This document shows, one piece after another, positions 16,056 to 24,967 of a stretch of 64,000 bases of DNA; position 1 is the stretch's first letter, and each line of letters opens with the position of its first letter. Where the stretch lies: NCBI GenBank assembly GCA_020073085.1, contig JAIQFV010000014.1:62001-126000 (forward strand), written 5' to 3'. The translations under genes were made by a program, and so were the position numbers. The notes beneath the pieces are model-generated. The model saw nothing but the letters and a program-made list of their open reading frames with translations, did not search any database and was not told the DNA's origin. The stretch is from Terriglobia bacterium. Its GTDB lineage: Bacteria; Acidobacteriota; Terriglobia; JAIQFV01.

Positions 16056-16997
16056 TCAAATATCCTCGTCCCAAAACCTTTCGCTCAGGTACTTGTCACC
16101 GCCATCGCAGAGGATGGTCACGATGACCCCTTCTGAGACGCGCTTAGCCACTTCCAAAGAAGCCACAATCGCGGCCCCGGAAGAGATCCCGATAAACATG
16201 CCCTCTTCGCGAGCGGCCCGCTTCACCATACGATAGGCTGCTTCGGTTGAGATCTGCAACTCCCCATCCGCCAGGCTGCGGTCATAAATTCGGGGCACAA
16301 TAGCCGTGGCCATGTGCTTCAACCCCTCCAGCCCATGAAAGGGTGAATCCGGTTGGAACGAGATACACTGGATGGCGGGGTCGAACTCCTTCAGACGACG
16401 GCTGGTTCCGACGAAAGTCCCGCTGGTTCCGAGCCCCGCGACAAAGTGAGTGACGCGATGGTCCGTCTGTTCCCAGATTTCGTTGCCCGTGGTCTTGTAA
16501 TGCGCCCGCCAATTAGCCTCGTTGTCGTATTGATCCGGATAGAAATATAGATCCGGACTTTGCGCAAAAAGTTTCCTTGCCATCCGGATGGCGCCATCGG
16601 AACCCTCTTGGGGGCTGGTCAGAACCAGTTCTGCCCCATAGGCCTTGAGGATCCGTTTTCGTTCTTCGCTCGCATTCTGCGGCAGGCACAATCGGACCCG
16701 GTACCCTTTGACGGCGCAAATCATGGCGTAGGCGATCCCGGTGTTTCCTGAAGTCGCATCCAGGAGGATTTTTCCCGGCTTCAGTCTCCCGCTCCGCTCC
16801 CCTTCGAGGATCATGTTCAGGGCGGGGCGATCCTTCACCGAGCCTCCCGGGTTAAACCACTCCGCCTTCCCATAGATCTCCACCGCTGAGGGCAATTCAC
16901 CGGCGACGCGCGTCAGGCGGATGAGGGGGGTCGCTCCGATTCTCGAGAGCAGGTCGGCCTGTGTCACCGGTTTTTCAAGATCAGTCACTCGCGTCAT
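16056..16997 (-). CDS. cysM: CysM-type cysteine synthase (PLP-dependent)
   Basis: A 313-residue fold-type II PLP enzyme. Motifs: IGATPLIRL, the PLP lysine in NPGGSVKDRPALNMI, SGNTGIAYA, the phosphate-binding loop GLGTSGTFVG and the late ISSGAAIVAS. It should join a sulfide donor to O-phosphoserine or O-acetylserine. Which one cannot be read directly, but the adjacent CysO-type carrier and JAMM peptidase favour the mycobacterial-type route with O-phosphoserine and thiocarboxylated CysO. Start at ATG 16997 (MTRVTDLEK); the frame is open to 17072 but the extra residues look non-family. First gene of the minus-strand cysteine cluster. Confidence 0.9.
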   Translation of the reverse strand: MTRVTDLEKPVTQADLLSRIGATPLIRLTRVAGELPSAVEIYGKAEWFNPGGSVKDRPALNMILEGERSGRLKPGKILLDATSGNTGIAYAMICAVKGYRVRLCLPQNASEERKRILKAYGAELVLTSPQEGSDGAIRMARKLFAQSPDLYFYPDQYDNEANWRAHYKTTGNEIWEQTDHRVTHFVAGLGTSGTFVGTSRRLKEFDPAIQCISFQPDSPFHGLEGLKHMATAIVPRIYDRSLADGELQISTEAAYRMVKRAAREEGMFIGISSGAAIVASLEVAKRVSEGVIVTILCDGGDKYLSERFWDEDI

Positions 16998-17190
16998 AGC
17001 TCCCGAGAATCCTCCGGGAAGAAACGGGGAATGAACACCTGTCTCCTCGTCCCGCCAGGGCCTTCGGGGCACCCCGGACAGGGGTAGCCCGCATGCTCAC
17101 TTCTGAAAACGGACATTATAACATGCCACTCCGCAGAACCCCGTGTAATAATTTGTAAGCCGACAGAGGGGCATTCGTAAACACTGCGGC

Positions 17191-17616
17191 TCACTGAATC
17201 GTTGTCTTGGAGGGTTGAACGTTCGATGGCGGGGTAAGTGAGGCGTGATGGTGAATCAACAGCCAGCCCTCGTCCCGGTGCATAAAGAGGTTCGTGGAAA
17301 AGGCTTGAGCGGTTTCCACGCCCTCGCCGAAGCGGTTGGTTATATTCTCAAGACAGCACACCCAGGCCAGAATACCCTCAATTCTCACGGTGACGAAGCT
17401 CAGTTGAATGCGGATTTCACGAGTGTGACGGAAAATGCGCTCCCAGCTTTCGGAAATGTTGTCCCAGCCGACAATCAGGCCCCAGCCGGGGTGGACACAC
17501 TTGACCCAGTCCTCGTGCAGCCAGACTTCGGACATTTGAGAGAGGTCCAGCGCTTCGAGCGCGCCGTAAAATCGCTTATTCACCTCGAGAACCTGTAATT
17601 CGTTGTCGCTTGTCAA
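17191..17616 (-). CDS. SnoaL/NTF2-like domain protein
   Basis: A cytoplasmic protein of about 141 residues with an NTF2-like fold. It has the N-terminal helix LQVLEVNKRFYGALEALDLSQM, followed by VWLHEDWVKCVHPGWGLIVG, WERIF, then ITNRFGEGVETAQAFSTNLF and HRDEGWLLIHHHAS. Many homologues are about this long. The frame stays open to 17814, but the extra N-terminus is not family-like. A TTG at 17616 with GGGAG five bases upstream is the best start. Function unknown; such proteins are often small-molecule-binding or isomerase-like. It stands alone between the cysteine operon and the divergent transporter. Confidence 0.75.
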   Translation of the reverse strand: MTSDNELQVLEVNKRFYGALEALDLSQMSEVWLHEDWVKCVHPGWGLIVGWDNISESWERIFRHTREIRIQLSFVTVRIEGILAWVCCLENITNRFGEGVETAQAFSTNLFMHRDEGWLLIHHHASLTPPSNVQPSKTTIQ

Positions 17617-18152
17617 GAGTGCTCCCTTTTTTTCGGCGGGCGTAAGAAAATTGATCCTTCCACTCCACCGACCCGGGCTGAAAGCGGGTTTAACGGGGAA
17701 ATCGCGAGGCGACGGATATCCTTCCCTCAAGGATCTTGATAGGGTCAGACAAAGATTCCTGCAGAATTGCGTTCCGAGTTTCGAACTGCACCCCGGGACT
17801 TGCGGCCGGCGCACGCCCCTCTCCCCCTGCCCCGATGACTCAAGCTGCTTTCCTCCATTATGCAGAACCTTAGATTTTAGTTAAAGTACAAGGTCTTTGC
17901 AATTGTCTTTCTCGAACGCCGGGCTGGCGGTTCTTCATGTCGGCATGACAATCTTGCAGCTGACTGCCGGCGAATGGTTCTGAGGGAGGGGCCTACTGCC
18001 GTCGAAAGGTCCTTTGAAACCTTTTGGTTCGGAAGGACGAACTTCAACAGGGAGACTTAAGGGAATTAAGCCCTCCCCGATCGAAAATCAGCGAAGCGTG
18101 GTTGGTTCCACGGTCTTTTTCAGATACGATTCAATGCTGGGAACATAAAGCT
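17617..18152. other. Divergent intergenic region
   Basis: This 536-base gap separates two divergently read genes, so promoters for both should lie here. I saw no gene, strong hairpin or clear -35/-10 pair. A stretch resembling a -24/-12 site near 17941 has the wrong spacing. Confidence 0.4.
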
Positions 18153-19082
18153 ATGCGGCCTGGAAAGATATCTATTTACCTGATGTACGCCACGATCTGT
18201 TTCATCTGGGGATCGACCTGGCTGGCGATCAAGCTGGGCCTGGACGGGGTTCCGCCGCTGGTGGGAGCCGGGTTCCGCTTCGCCGTGGCGGGCTTGCTAT
18301 TCCTGGTTCTGATCGTATCGCAAAAGCTATCCTTGAGATTGAATGGGGCCAGTCTCCGGTTGATCGCGATGGTGGGGGTGATGAATTTCGGCCTCTCTTA
18401 CGGATGTGTCTACTGGTCGGAACTTACCATTTCCAGCGGACTGGCCTCGGTGCTGTTTTGTGTCTTTCCGTTCTTTGTGGCCCTGCTCGCCCATTACTGG
18501 TTTGACTTGGAATCATTGAGCTTGAAAAAGATTCTAGGGATTGGGTTCGGGTTTGCCGGAATTGTCGTCATCTATGCCGACGAGATCCAGTCTTCCATGG
18601 GTTCTCTTCGGGGGATGCTCGCCATGTTCGTGGCCACCCTGGCCTCCAGTATTTCCCTGGTCTATCTTAAGAAATACGGGTCGGAGTTAAACACCCTCGT
18701 CTTGAATTTCTATTCCATGGTTCTGGGAGCAGTTCTCCTGCTCCTGACGTCCCGCCTGTTGGAGCAGGGGCAGGCGATTCGCTGGTCCGGAAAGAATATT
18801 TCCGCCCTCCTTTATCTCGCGGTCTTTGGTTCCGTGGTGGCGTTTACGATGTATTTTTACTTGCTGAAACATTTGAAGGCAACCCAGATGTCTTTCGTGA
18901 CCTTTATTTATCCCATCCTGGCTTTGCTGCTCGGCTCGTGGTTTCTTCATGAACGGTTGTCGAGGAATCTGGCGGTGGGGGCGGCGATGGTCCTTGGGGG
19001 AATTTTCATTTCAAATCGAGCCAGCCCGGCGGGAGCTGTGGAGCGTGTCAAGAGCGGGGAAGGGGATTCAGCGGGCTCTTAA
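18153..19082 (+). CDS. EamA/DMT-family membrane transporter
   Basis: A 309-residue inner-membrane protein with ten predicted helices in two EamA halves. Family signatures are WGSTWLAIKLGLDGVPP in helix 1 and the FIYPILALLLGSWFLHERLS segment near the end, the usual spot for the conserved glutamate in the second repeat. DMT exporters move amino acids, nucleotides or other metabolites; the substrate cannot be read from sequence. The open frame extends to 18024, but the preceding residues are charged and unlike the family, so ATG at 18153 is preferred. The C-terminal tail is short and hydrophilic. It is followed by tatA. Confidence 0.88.
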   Translation: MRPGKISIYLMYATICFIWGSTWLAIKLGLDGVPPLVGAGFRFAVAGLLFLVLIVSQKLSLRLNGASLRLIAMVGVMNFGLSYGCVYWSELTISSGLASVLFCVFPFFVALLAHYWFDLESLSLKKILGIGFGFAGIVVIYADEIQSSMGSLRGMLAMFVATLASSISLVYLKKYGSELNTLVLNFYSMVLGAVLLLLTSRLLEQGQAIRWSGKNISALLYLAVFGSVVAFTMYFYLLKHLKATQMSFVTFIYPILALLLGSWFLHERLSRNLAVGAAMVLGGIFISNRASPAGAVERVKSGEGDSAGS

Positions 19083-19154
19083 GCTCATTCAGGTTTAGCG
19101 TTTGACTTCGATGGTGGGTTCACTTACAATGAGTTGATTGAACTGGAGGGCGAT

Positions 19155-19322
19155 ATGCCAGGAAAGCTGGGTCTGCCGGAATTACTGCTGATTCTCCTCA
19201 TCGTCATATTGATTTTTGGGGGCAGGAAGATCCCAGAGATCGGCAAAGGGATTGGCGAAGGAATCAAGAATTTCAAGGACGCGATGAAGAAGGGCGATGA
19301 GAGCCCGACTGAAAAGAAATAA
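19155..19322 (+). CDS. tatA: Twin-arginine translocase subunit TatA/E
   Basis: A 55-residue membrane protein with one helix ([17 protein letters not shown]), the hinge and the amphipathic helix [21 protein letters not shown], then a short charged tail. This is the whole TatA/TatE plan; TatA forms the pore for folded proteins carrying RR signal peptides. GGAGGGCGAT before ATG at 19155 fixes the start; an upstream TTG at 19134 is unlikely. tatB and tatC are not in the window. An intrinsic terminator lies downstream. Confidence 0.93.
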   Translation: MPGKLGLPELLLILLIVILIFGGRKIPEIGKGIGEGIKNFKDAMKKGDESPTEKK

Positions 19323-19470
19323 GTTGTCTTCCTCCCCGATTGTGACCAATCATTTGAAAGAGTTGCCTATTCCAGCCTCCATGTTTTCTGCAGAGAGAGA
19401 TATGTAAGGGGAATTGCCCTCCGCTCGGTAGATGAGGGAGAACCATTCCCGAAGACGAATAGATCAAGTG

Positions 19471-19503
19471 CCGGTGAGTGTCATTCTCACCGGATTTTTT
19501 TTT
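19471..19503 (+). terminator. Intrinsic terminator after tatA
   Basis: CCGGTGAG (19471-19478) pairs with CTCACCGG (19486-19493) around a seven-base loop, followed by A and nine T. It lies between tatA and the convergent regulator gene. Confidence 0.88.
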
Positions 19504-19573
19504 GCCTGGGAGAAGGGACGGAATCGGTCAATCATGTTTGATTCATCTTTGGGAGGAAGGTTGAAGGCGGGAC

Positions 19574-20224
19574 TTACTCCTGCTGACGAACATAGATGTC
19601 GCGGGCGATCTCAGGTTCGAGTGCCACCTGGGTCTCTTCGCACTGCAAAACGACGGAGGGGGATTTCTGAAAGAGCTTGACGGTCACGCCGGGAGAGATG
19701 CCGAACGCCGATAGCTTCTGGAGCCGTGGAAAATTGCGTGTGTTGATGTACGCGATTCGGCCGGTTCCGCCGATGTCCAGGGCGGTCAGGGGGAGCACCA
19801 GCGGCTTCACATCCGAGCGCGCCTGAGTGCAGCATTTTCCTTCCGGAATATCCCGGCCATGGGGGCATCGTGTGGGGTGACCCAGCAAGGTGCAGATCGA
19901 ATCCGCCACTCCGACGGCGAGGGAGTGTTCAAACTCACAGGCATTGTCTTCGGCCTCCTGAATATCCACCCCGAGGACATCCATGACCAGACGCTCGGCC
20001 AGCCGGTGTCGACGGATGATTTCGCGAGCGAGCACTCTGCCGTCCGCCGTCAAATCCAATTGCTCGTCTTTTTGCTCGACCAGATGCCCGTCCAGCAGCG
20101 ATTTCATCAGTTCGAAGGTAAGTGAGACTTTCGCCATGGAGGCTACTTGCTTCCAAGTCGTCCCCCCCTGCTCTTTCGCCGTCCAGACGGCTTCCAAAAC
20201 CTCTTCCATCTGCTGGGTGATCAT
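19574..20224 (-). CDS. DtxR/MntR-family metal-dependent regulator with FeoA domain
   Basis: A 216-residue transcription factor. The N-terminal winged helix (about 1-70) is followed by the dimerisation/metal part with RRHRLAERLVMDVLG, the CEFEHSLAVGVADSICTLL helix and CPHGRDIPEGKCC. Residues from about 145 form a FeoA/SH3-like domain (PLTALDIGGTGRIAYI, LSAFGISPGVTVKLFQK). It should sense Fe(II) or Mn(II) and repress iron uptake genes. It lies 220 bases downstream of feoB on the same strand, separated by a repeat array. There is no separate feoA gene, so the fused domain may serve only regulation. The two cysteines in GKCC are usual for the iron-type members. Confidence 0.85.
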   Translation of the reverse strand: MITQQMEEVLEAVWTAKEQGGTTWKQVASMAKVSLTFELMKSLLDGHLVEQKDEQLDLTADGRVLAREIIRRHRLAERLVMDVLGVDIQEAEDNACEFEHSLAVGVADSICTLLGHPTRCPHGRDIPEGKCCTQARSDVKPLVLPLTALDIGGTGRIAYINTRNFPRLQKLSAFGISPGVTVKLFQKSPSVVLQCEETQVALEPEIARDIYVRQQE

Positions 20225-20239
20225 GAGTCAATGACCTGA

Positions 20240-20432
20240 ATATGGAAATTTGAAATCTCAGCTCCGGATTCCTCAGAGCACAATTCGCAATTCCAAAACC
20301 GCAATCGCCCCTCTGCAATCCGGCCTCAGTTTTGCCCATTCCACAATCTGCTGTCCTCAATCCGCAATCCGAACTCCGAAATCCGCAATCTAAACTCCGC
20401 AATCCGAAATCGGAGATTCGCAATCCTTGCCG
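20240..20432. repeat. AATCCGCAATC-type degenerate repeat array
   Basis: Run of units such as TCCGCAATCC, GAAATCCGCAATC and AACTCCGCAATCC with a period of about 8-10 nt, filling the gap between feoB and the DtxR gene. It belongs to the same kind of low-complexity intergenic arrays as those at 455, 41753, 49228 and 61229. Confidence 0.7.
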
Positions 20433-20444
20433 GGCCCTCCCATT

Positions 20445-22445
20445 CTATAACAACTTGCTGAATTGCGGAGCAAGGTGCAGAAGCCAGTTGAGCGTGGCTC
20501 CCGTCCCCAGGGCAATGGGAGTGATCACGAGGGCGATATAAAGGGCCCGTTTCCAGCCATGTTCCTTGATCATCATGAAGAACTGGGCTGTGCAGGGAAC
20601 AAAGAGCGTCATCGTCACGAGCGCAATCACGATCTGGATGTGGTCCAGCTTTCCTGCTTCCGTGAGACGATAAAGTCCGGCGGCCCCGTAATCACGGCGC
20701 AGAAATCCGAGAATGAACGCTGTCGCGGTTTCGGCCGGCAGGCCCAACATTCGGACCACGACCGGCTCGACCGCATGAATAATGTGCTTCAAGACGCGCA
20801 ACTGGTCGAGCAGGAAGAGGATAAAAGTTCCGAGCATGAAGAGCGGCACCGCTTCGCGCAGGTACCATTTCATCCGCATCCAGGTCTTAAATCCGATGTT
20901 CTTCAACTGAGGGACGCGGATGGGGGGGATTTCGAAAATGAAATCGCTGCGTTGCCCTTTCACAATTTTCGACGACAGAAAGCCGACCACGAAAACCTGC
21001 AGGGTGACGGAAGCGAAGATCGTAAACAGGGCCAGTTTCGAAACGCCGGCGGTAATTCCAAGGATGACTCCGAGCTGGGCTGAGCAGGGAATTCCCAGGG
21101 CCAGGAGCAGGGTGGCAATGATGCGCTCCTTCTTCGTGGCGAGGACCCGGGTCGTCACGGTCGCCATCGTGTCGCAACCCAGGCCGAGAATGAGAGGCAG
21201 CACCGCCTTGCCGTTCAGTCCCATGGCCCGAAAGATCCGGTCCGAGAGAATGGAGAGCCGGGGAAGATAGCCGCTGTCCTCCAGGAATCCAAAGGCCAGA
21301 AAGAAGGTCCCCACAATCGGCAAGACAATGGCGATGGCATACGGGAGGGCCATGGAAATCAACCCATAGGGGCCGACAAATAAATCATGAAAGAAGGCGA
21401 TCGGCATGATGCGATCAAAGAGGATCCTGGCTGCGGGGATCACGTATTGCCCAAAGAGGGTCTTTTCTAGAAAGTCAACCGCCTTCTGGGCGCCCAGCAC
21501 CCCGACAAATTCATACATGAGAAAGAGCACCAGGACCAGGATGGGCACCCCGGTCAGAGGCTCGCGCGTCCATTTCCCTAGTTTCTCGTAGAAGATTTTT
21601 CGGTCGAAGGGCACCATGTGGCGCAAGGACTCGACATGCCGGTCCAGAAAGGCGACGCGCTCCCGGTTAATCATGGCCGCAGGGAATTGGTGATTCCGTT
21701 CTCGAAATTCCTGAAGCTGCATTTCCAGTTTTTGCAGCTTCTCCGGGGGCACCAGGCATTCGATGGGACGACGCAGGGATTGGTCCGACGAGGCCAGCCA
21801 TTCGACGGTCAGGCGCGCAGGCAACGGGGAGGAATGGTTCAGCAGGACCCTGACCTGCTCCAGGAGAGCATCCGAATCCCCCTGATGCGGATCCCGCGGC
21901 ACTTGTGCATTCTTGAGGGCGTCAAAGAGCCTTCGGAACCCCTCGCCGGTCGTGGCCACGGTCTCCACCACCGGAACCCCAAAGAGCGCGCCCATGGCCT
22001 TGTGGTCAATAACAATGCCCCGGGTGCGGCACTCGTCCATCATGTTCAGGTCAATGACGAGGGGACACTGCAGCTCGGCCAGCTGGAGGGTAATCAGCAG
22101 GGAACGGCGCAGGTTCTTGGCATCCGCCACCTGGATGATGAGGTCCGGCTTCTCGGCCAACAGGATGTCCCGGGTGACCCGTTCGTCTTCCGACTGAGGG
22201 ACAAGACTGTTTACGCCCGGGGTATCGATGATTTCAAAGGTCTCGCGATAAATCGTGGCGTTGCCCCGCGACACCTCCACGGTGGTCCCGGGATAATTGG
22301 AGACCACCACGTATTGGCCGGTGAGTTTTCCGAAAAGAACGGATTTCCCCACATTGGGGTTCCCCACCAGCGCGATCTTCCGTCGCGGGGGTGATTCCGC
22401 GCGAGCATTCTCCATACCTGTTGGCCTCGGCAAACTGTGTGACAT
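20445..22445 (-). CDS. feoB: Ferrous iron transport protein FeoB
   Basis: A 666-residue inner-membrane Fe(II) transporter. The N-terminal G domain shows G1 GNPNVGKS, G2 in NYPGTTVEVSRG, G3 DTPGVNSL and G4 in LNMMDE; a guanine-dissociation-inhibitor-like helical part follows. The membrane part has about eight to ten helices with the Gate motif region GCDTMATVTTRVLATKKER and IPCSAQLGVILG, and later PCTAQFFMMIKEHGWKRAL. It lacks the C-terminal cytoplasmic domain of E. coli FeoB, as many short FeoBs do. AAGGAGG 11 bases before ATG 22445 supports that start; an ATG at 22487 is also in frame. A Fur-like box lies upstream. Confidence 0.95.
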   Translation of the reverse strand: MSHSLPRPTGMENARAESPPRRKIALVGNPNVGKSVLFGKLTGQYVVVSNYPGTTVEVSRGNATIYRETFEIIDTPGVNSLVPQSEDERVTRDILLAEKPDLIIQVADAKNLRRSLLITLQLAELQCPLVIDLNMMDECRTRGIVIDHKAMGALFGVPVVETVATTGEGFRRLFDALKNAQVPRDPHQGDSDALLEQVRVLLNHSSPLPARLTVEWLASSDQSLRRPIECLVPPEKLQKLEMQLQEFRERNHQFPAAMINRERVAFLDRHVESLRHMVPFDRKIFYEKLGKWTREPLTGVPILVLVLFLMYEFVGVLGAQKAVDFLEKTLFGQYVIPAARILFDRIMPIAFFHDLFVGPYGLISMALPYAIAIVLPIVGTFFLAFGFLEDSGYLPRLSILSDRIFRAMGLNGKAVLPLILGLGCDTMATVTTRVLATKKERIIATLLLALGIPCSAQLGVILGITAGVSKLALFTIFASVTLQVFVVGFLSSKIVKGQRSDFIFEIPPIRVPQLKNIGFKTWMRMKWYLREAVPLFMLGTFILFLLDQLRVLKHIIHAVEPVVVRMLGLPAETATAFILGFLRRDYGAAGLYRLTEAGKLDHIQIVIALVTMTLFVPCTAQFFMMIKEHGWKRALYIALVITPIALGTGATLNWLLHLAPQFSKLL

Positions 22446-22525
22446 CGAAACGCCCACCTCCTTATCGGCGGGACGGGTCAAATTCATTACGAGGGCTTCA
22501 TTTCAAGTTGTGAAAACATGCACTT

Positions 22526-22544
22526 GATAATGAAATTCATTTTC
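22526..22544 (-). promoter_or_regulatory. Fur-like iron box upstream of feoB
   Basis: GATAATGAAATTCATTTTC agrees with the classical 19-bp Fur box GATAATGATAATCATTATC at 16 of 19 positions and contains a perfect 6-1-6 palindrome AATGAAATTCATT. It lies about 80 bases before the preferred feoB start. Either a Fur protein or the nearby DtxR-type regulator might bind; the sequence is more Fur-like. Confidence 0.75.
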
Positions 22545-22972
22545 ATTTTATGGGGCGTCCGCGGAATTGTCAACCCCCATTTGACGGGAGGTCGTCGCCG
22601 GGTGAGGCGAAGGGGGAGAGCGGTTGAAGGGGCGCGGGCATGGACCCGGAGGCGGACGGGAACGGTTGCACTTTTCTTTGCGAATAGATTGTGGCTTTTT
22701 CCTCTCGTTCACGTCTTTTCAAGGGAAGGCCCATTTGACTCAAACGCCCCTTTAAACTAAACTCATGGGTCTGTTGTCTGAGGTGGGCGACCGATAGGGT
22801 CGCGCGGAATCGGTCTGGAAACGGCTCCGAATTGAAATTCGATGACATGAGAACCTCTTTCCCCGGGAATCTCCCGGGGGATTGAGTTTTCTTGGGTCTC
22901 TGAGGATCCTTTGAGAAAAAGGCCGACCACTGGGATTCCAGTCTTTTTCCGGTTGGGTCGGGCTAGGAGAAT
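22545..22972. other. Divergent gap between feoB and the S55 gene
   Basis: No gene is visible here. It contains a GC-rich stem CCCGGGAATCTCCCGGG around 22861-22878 and should carry the promoter of the plus-strand S55 gene, but I could not define a -35/-10 pair. Confidence 0.4.
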
Positions 22973-24895
22973 ATGAAGAATCGATCTTGGTTACTGAGGG
23001 TGGGGTGGCTCGGGCTTGTTCTGGCGCTTACTCCTTTGAATTCCTCCACGGCCCAGGAACCGCCGGCCCTGAAGACCCCTGCCGTTCCCCCCGCGTCTGA
23101 CTCGAGGTTTTTCAAGTTGAAAGACCTCCGTCCGGGCATGATGGGGGTGGGACATACGGTGTTCAAAGGGGATGCTGTTTCCGATTTCCAGGTCGAGATC
23201 CTCGGGGTGGTCGATAACTTCCTCCCCAAGCAGAGTGCCATTTTTGCCAGGCTTTCAGGCGGACCCCTCGCCGAGACGGGAGTTTTTGCGGGAATGAGCG
23301 GCAGCCCGGTCTTCGTCGATGGAAAGTTGCTGGGTGCCGTGGCCTATTCCTTCCCTTTTTCAAAGGAAGCCATTGCAGCGATAACGCCCATTGAAAACAT
23401 GGTCAACATGACCGACAGCAGCCCCTTGCGGCCGGACAAGGGCACGGCCGGCACTTCGTCTTACGCCGAGGGGCCTTCCGACGGTTCATCCCAATCGATT
23501 ACCCAACAGCTTTGGGGTCTCGTTCCCTCCTCCCCCGTGAACATTCCGGTGGGGGAATGGGCGGGAAGGACCACTGAGAATGGACTTCCCAATCCGGCCG
23601 AATTGAAACCCATTGACACTCCTCTGATGCTTTCCGGTTTTCCGAGGGCGGCCATTGACTATTTCCTTCCCCAATTCCGCGCGATGGGTCTGGCGCCTGT
23701 GATGGGAGGGGCGATGGGAGGGCCGGATGTGCCCAACGATACCCTGGCGGAAGCCTCCGACATCGGTCCCGGATCGGGCGTGGGGGCGCAGCTGGTCCGC
23801 GGCATTTTCGGCGCCACGGCGGCCGGTAAGGTCACCTATCGCGAAGGAAACAGGATTTTTGCCTTCGGCCATCCCTTTCTGCACAGCGGGCCTACCGATT
23901 TGCCAATGACCAAGACCCGGCTTATCACCGTTCTTCCGAGCCTGATGAACTCGACCGAGCTTTCAGTTCCCACCGAGCTGATCGGGACGATCAAGGAAGA
24001 TCGCGTCAGTGGCATTTTCGGAGAGGTGGGGGTAGCCCCGCGGATGATCCCGGTGACCATCCACCTGCGTTCGAGCCGCAATATTCAAAAGACCTTTCGA
24101 TTTGAAACCGTCAACGACCGTTTCCTCACCCCCTTCCTCGTCAACTTCACGGTTTTCTCGGCGCTCACCTCCAGCGAGCGGGCCCTGGGCGAATCCACGC
24201 TTGAGGTGCAAGGCACGATTGCGCTCAAGGGGAAGCAGGAGGTGAGGGTAGAAAGCTTCGTCTCCGGGGACGCCAATTCTTCAGTCATCGCCTCCCTCTC
24301 GGTGGCGAACCCTGTCAACTTCCTGCTTCAGAGTGGGCTGAAGGATGTCCAGATCGATTCCATCACGGTCGATGTAACGTCCTGGGATGAGAAACGACAG
24401 GCGGTTCTGGAGCGGATCTGGAGCGACCGCCGGGAGGTGGAAGCGGGAGACCGGGCTGAGGTGAGTGCCGTCCTGCGCCGGACGGACGGGGAAGAGATTC
24501 TGGTGCGTATCCCCATCACCATCCCGGAACAAACCCCGCCCGGTCCCTTGATGGTTACTGTGATGGATGGAGGGGTTCTCTCGATGCTGGAGAGTCGGGA
24601 GACCCGGCCGACGTACCTTCCCAAGGACCTCTCTCAACTGGTCAGGATCATCAACCAAGCGCGTCAAAACAACCGGCTTTATGTCCGCGTGATGCGGCCC
24701 GAACAGTCATTCGCCATTTACGGCGAAGCCTTCCCCGCCGTACCGCCGTCACTTGCTGCCCTGATGCTCTCCGACCGGACTTCCGGCGCCAACCAGACGA
24801 CTCTGCGGAGTTCGCCGCTCGCGACCGTGGAGGGACCACCGCTCAACCTGCTGCTTGCCGGGCAGCGGTCGATCACCCTGTCCGTGGTCAAATGA
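22973..24895 (+). CDS. Secreted SpoIVB/S55-type serine peptidase-domain protein
   Basis: A 640-residue secreted protein (signal peptide to about STAQE). After LKDLRPGMMGVGHTVFKG it has the S55 core: GVFAGMSGSPVFVDGKLLG, whose serine in MSGSP near residue 110 is the presumed nucleophile, and VAYSFPFSKE. The characteristic GNRIFAFGHPFLHSGP follows around residue 300. The C-terminal half is beta-rich and unassigned. SpoIVB cleaves SpoIVFA in Bacillus sporulation, but acidobacterial-type homologues are periplasmic or secreted with unknown targets; sporulation should not be inferred. TAGGAGAAT before ATG sets the start. The next gene begins about 70 bases downstream and may share the transcript. 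Confidence 0.8.
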   Translation: MKNRSWLLRVGWLGLVLALTPLNSSTAQEPPALKTPAVPPASDSRFFKLKDLRPGMMGVGHTVFKGDAVSDFQVEILGVVDNFLPKQSAIFARLSGGPLAETGVFAGMSGSPVFVDGKLLGAVAYSFPFSKEAIAAITPIENMVNMTDSSPLRPDKGTAGTSSYAEGPSDGSSQSITQQLWGLVPSSPVNIPVGEWAGRTTENGLPNPAELKPIDTPLMLSGFPRAAIDYFLPQFRAMGLAPVMGGAMGGPDVPNDTLAEASDIGPGSGVGAQLVRGIFGATAAGKVTYREGNRIFAFGHPFLHSGPTDLPMTKTRLITVLPSLMNSTELSVPTELIGTIKEDRVSGIFGEVGVAPRMIPVTIHLRSSRNIQKTFRFETVNDRFLTPFLVNFTVFSALTSSERALGESTLEVQGTIALKGKQEVRVESFVSGDANSSVIASLSVANPVNFLLQSGLKDVQIDSITVDVTSWDEKRQAVLERIWSDRREVEAGDRAEVSAVLRRTDGEEILVRIPITIPEQTPPGPLMVTVMDGGVLSMLESRETRPTYLPKDLSQLVRIINQARQNNRLYVRVMRPEQSFAIYGEAFPAVPPSLAALMLSDRTSGANQTTLRSSPLATVEGPPLNLLLAGQRSITLSVVK

Positions 24896-24967
24896 TCATC
24901 GAAATATACTGCCCGTGTGATAGCCCGCGAAGGACGGCCCCGGCTAAGTGAACCCCAAGGAGAACCC

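Noticed and set aside
17940-17960. CGGCATGACAATCTTGCAG as a sigma-54 promoter
   Set aside because: GG and GC are two bases too far apart for a -24/-12 promoter.
22973-24895. S55/SpoIVB domain as evidence of sporulation
   Set aside because: The domain is also widespread in non-sporulating Gram-negatives, and no other sporulation gene is in the window.
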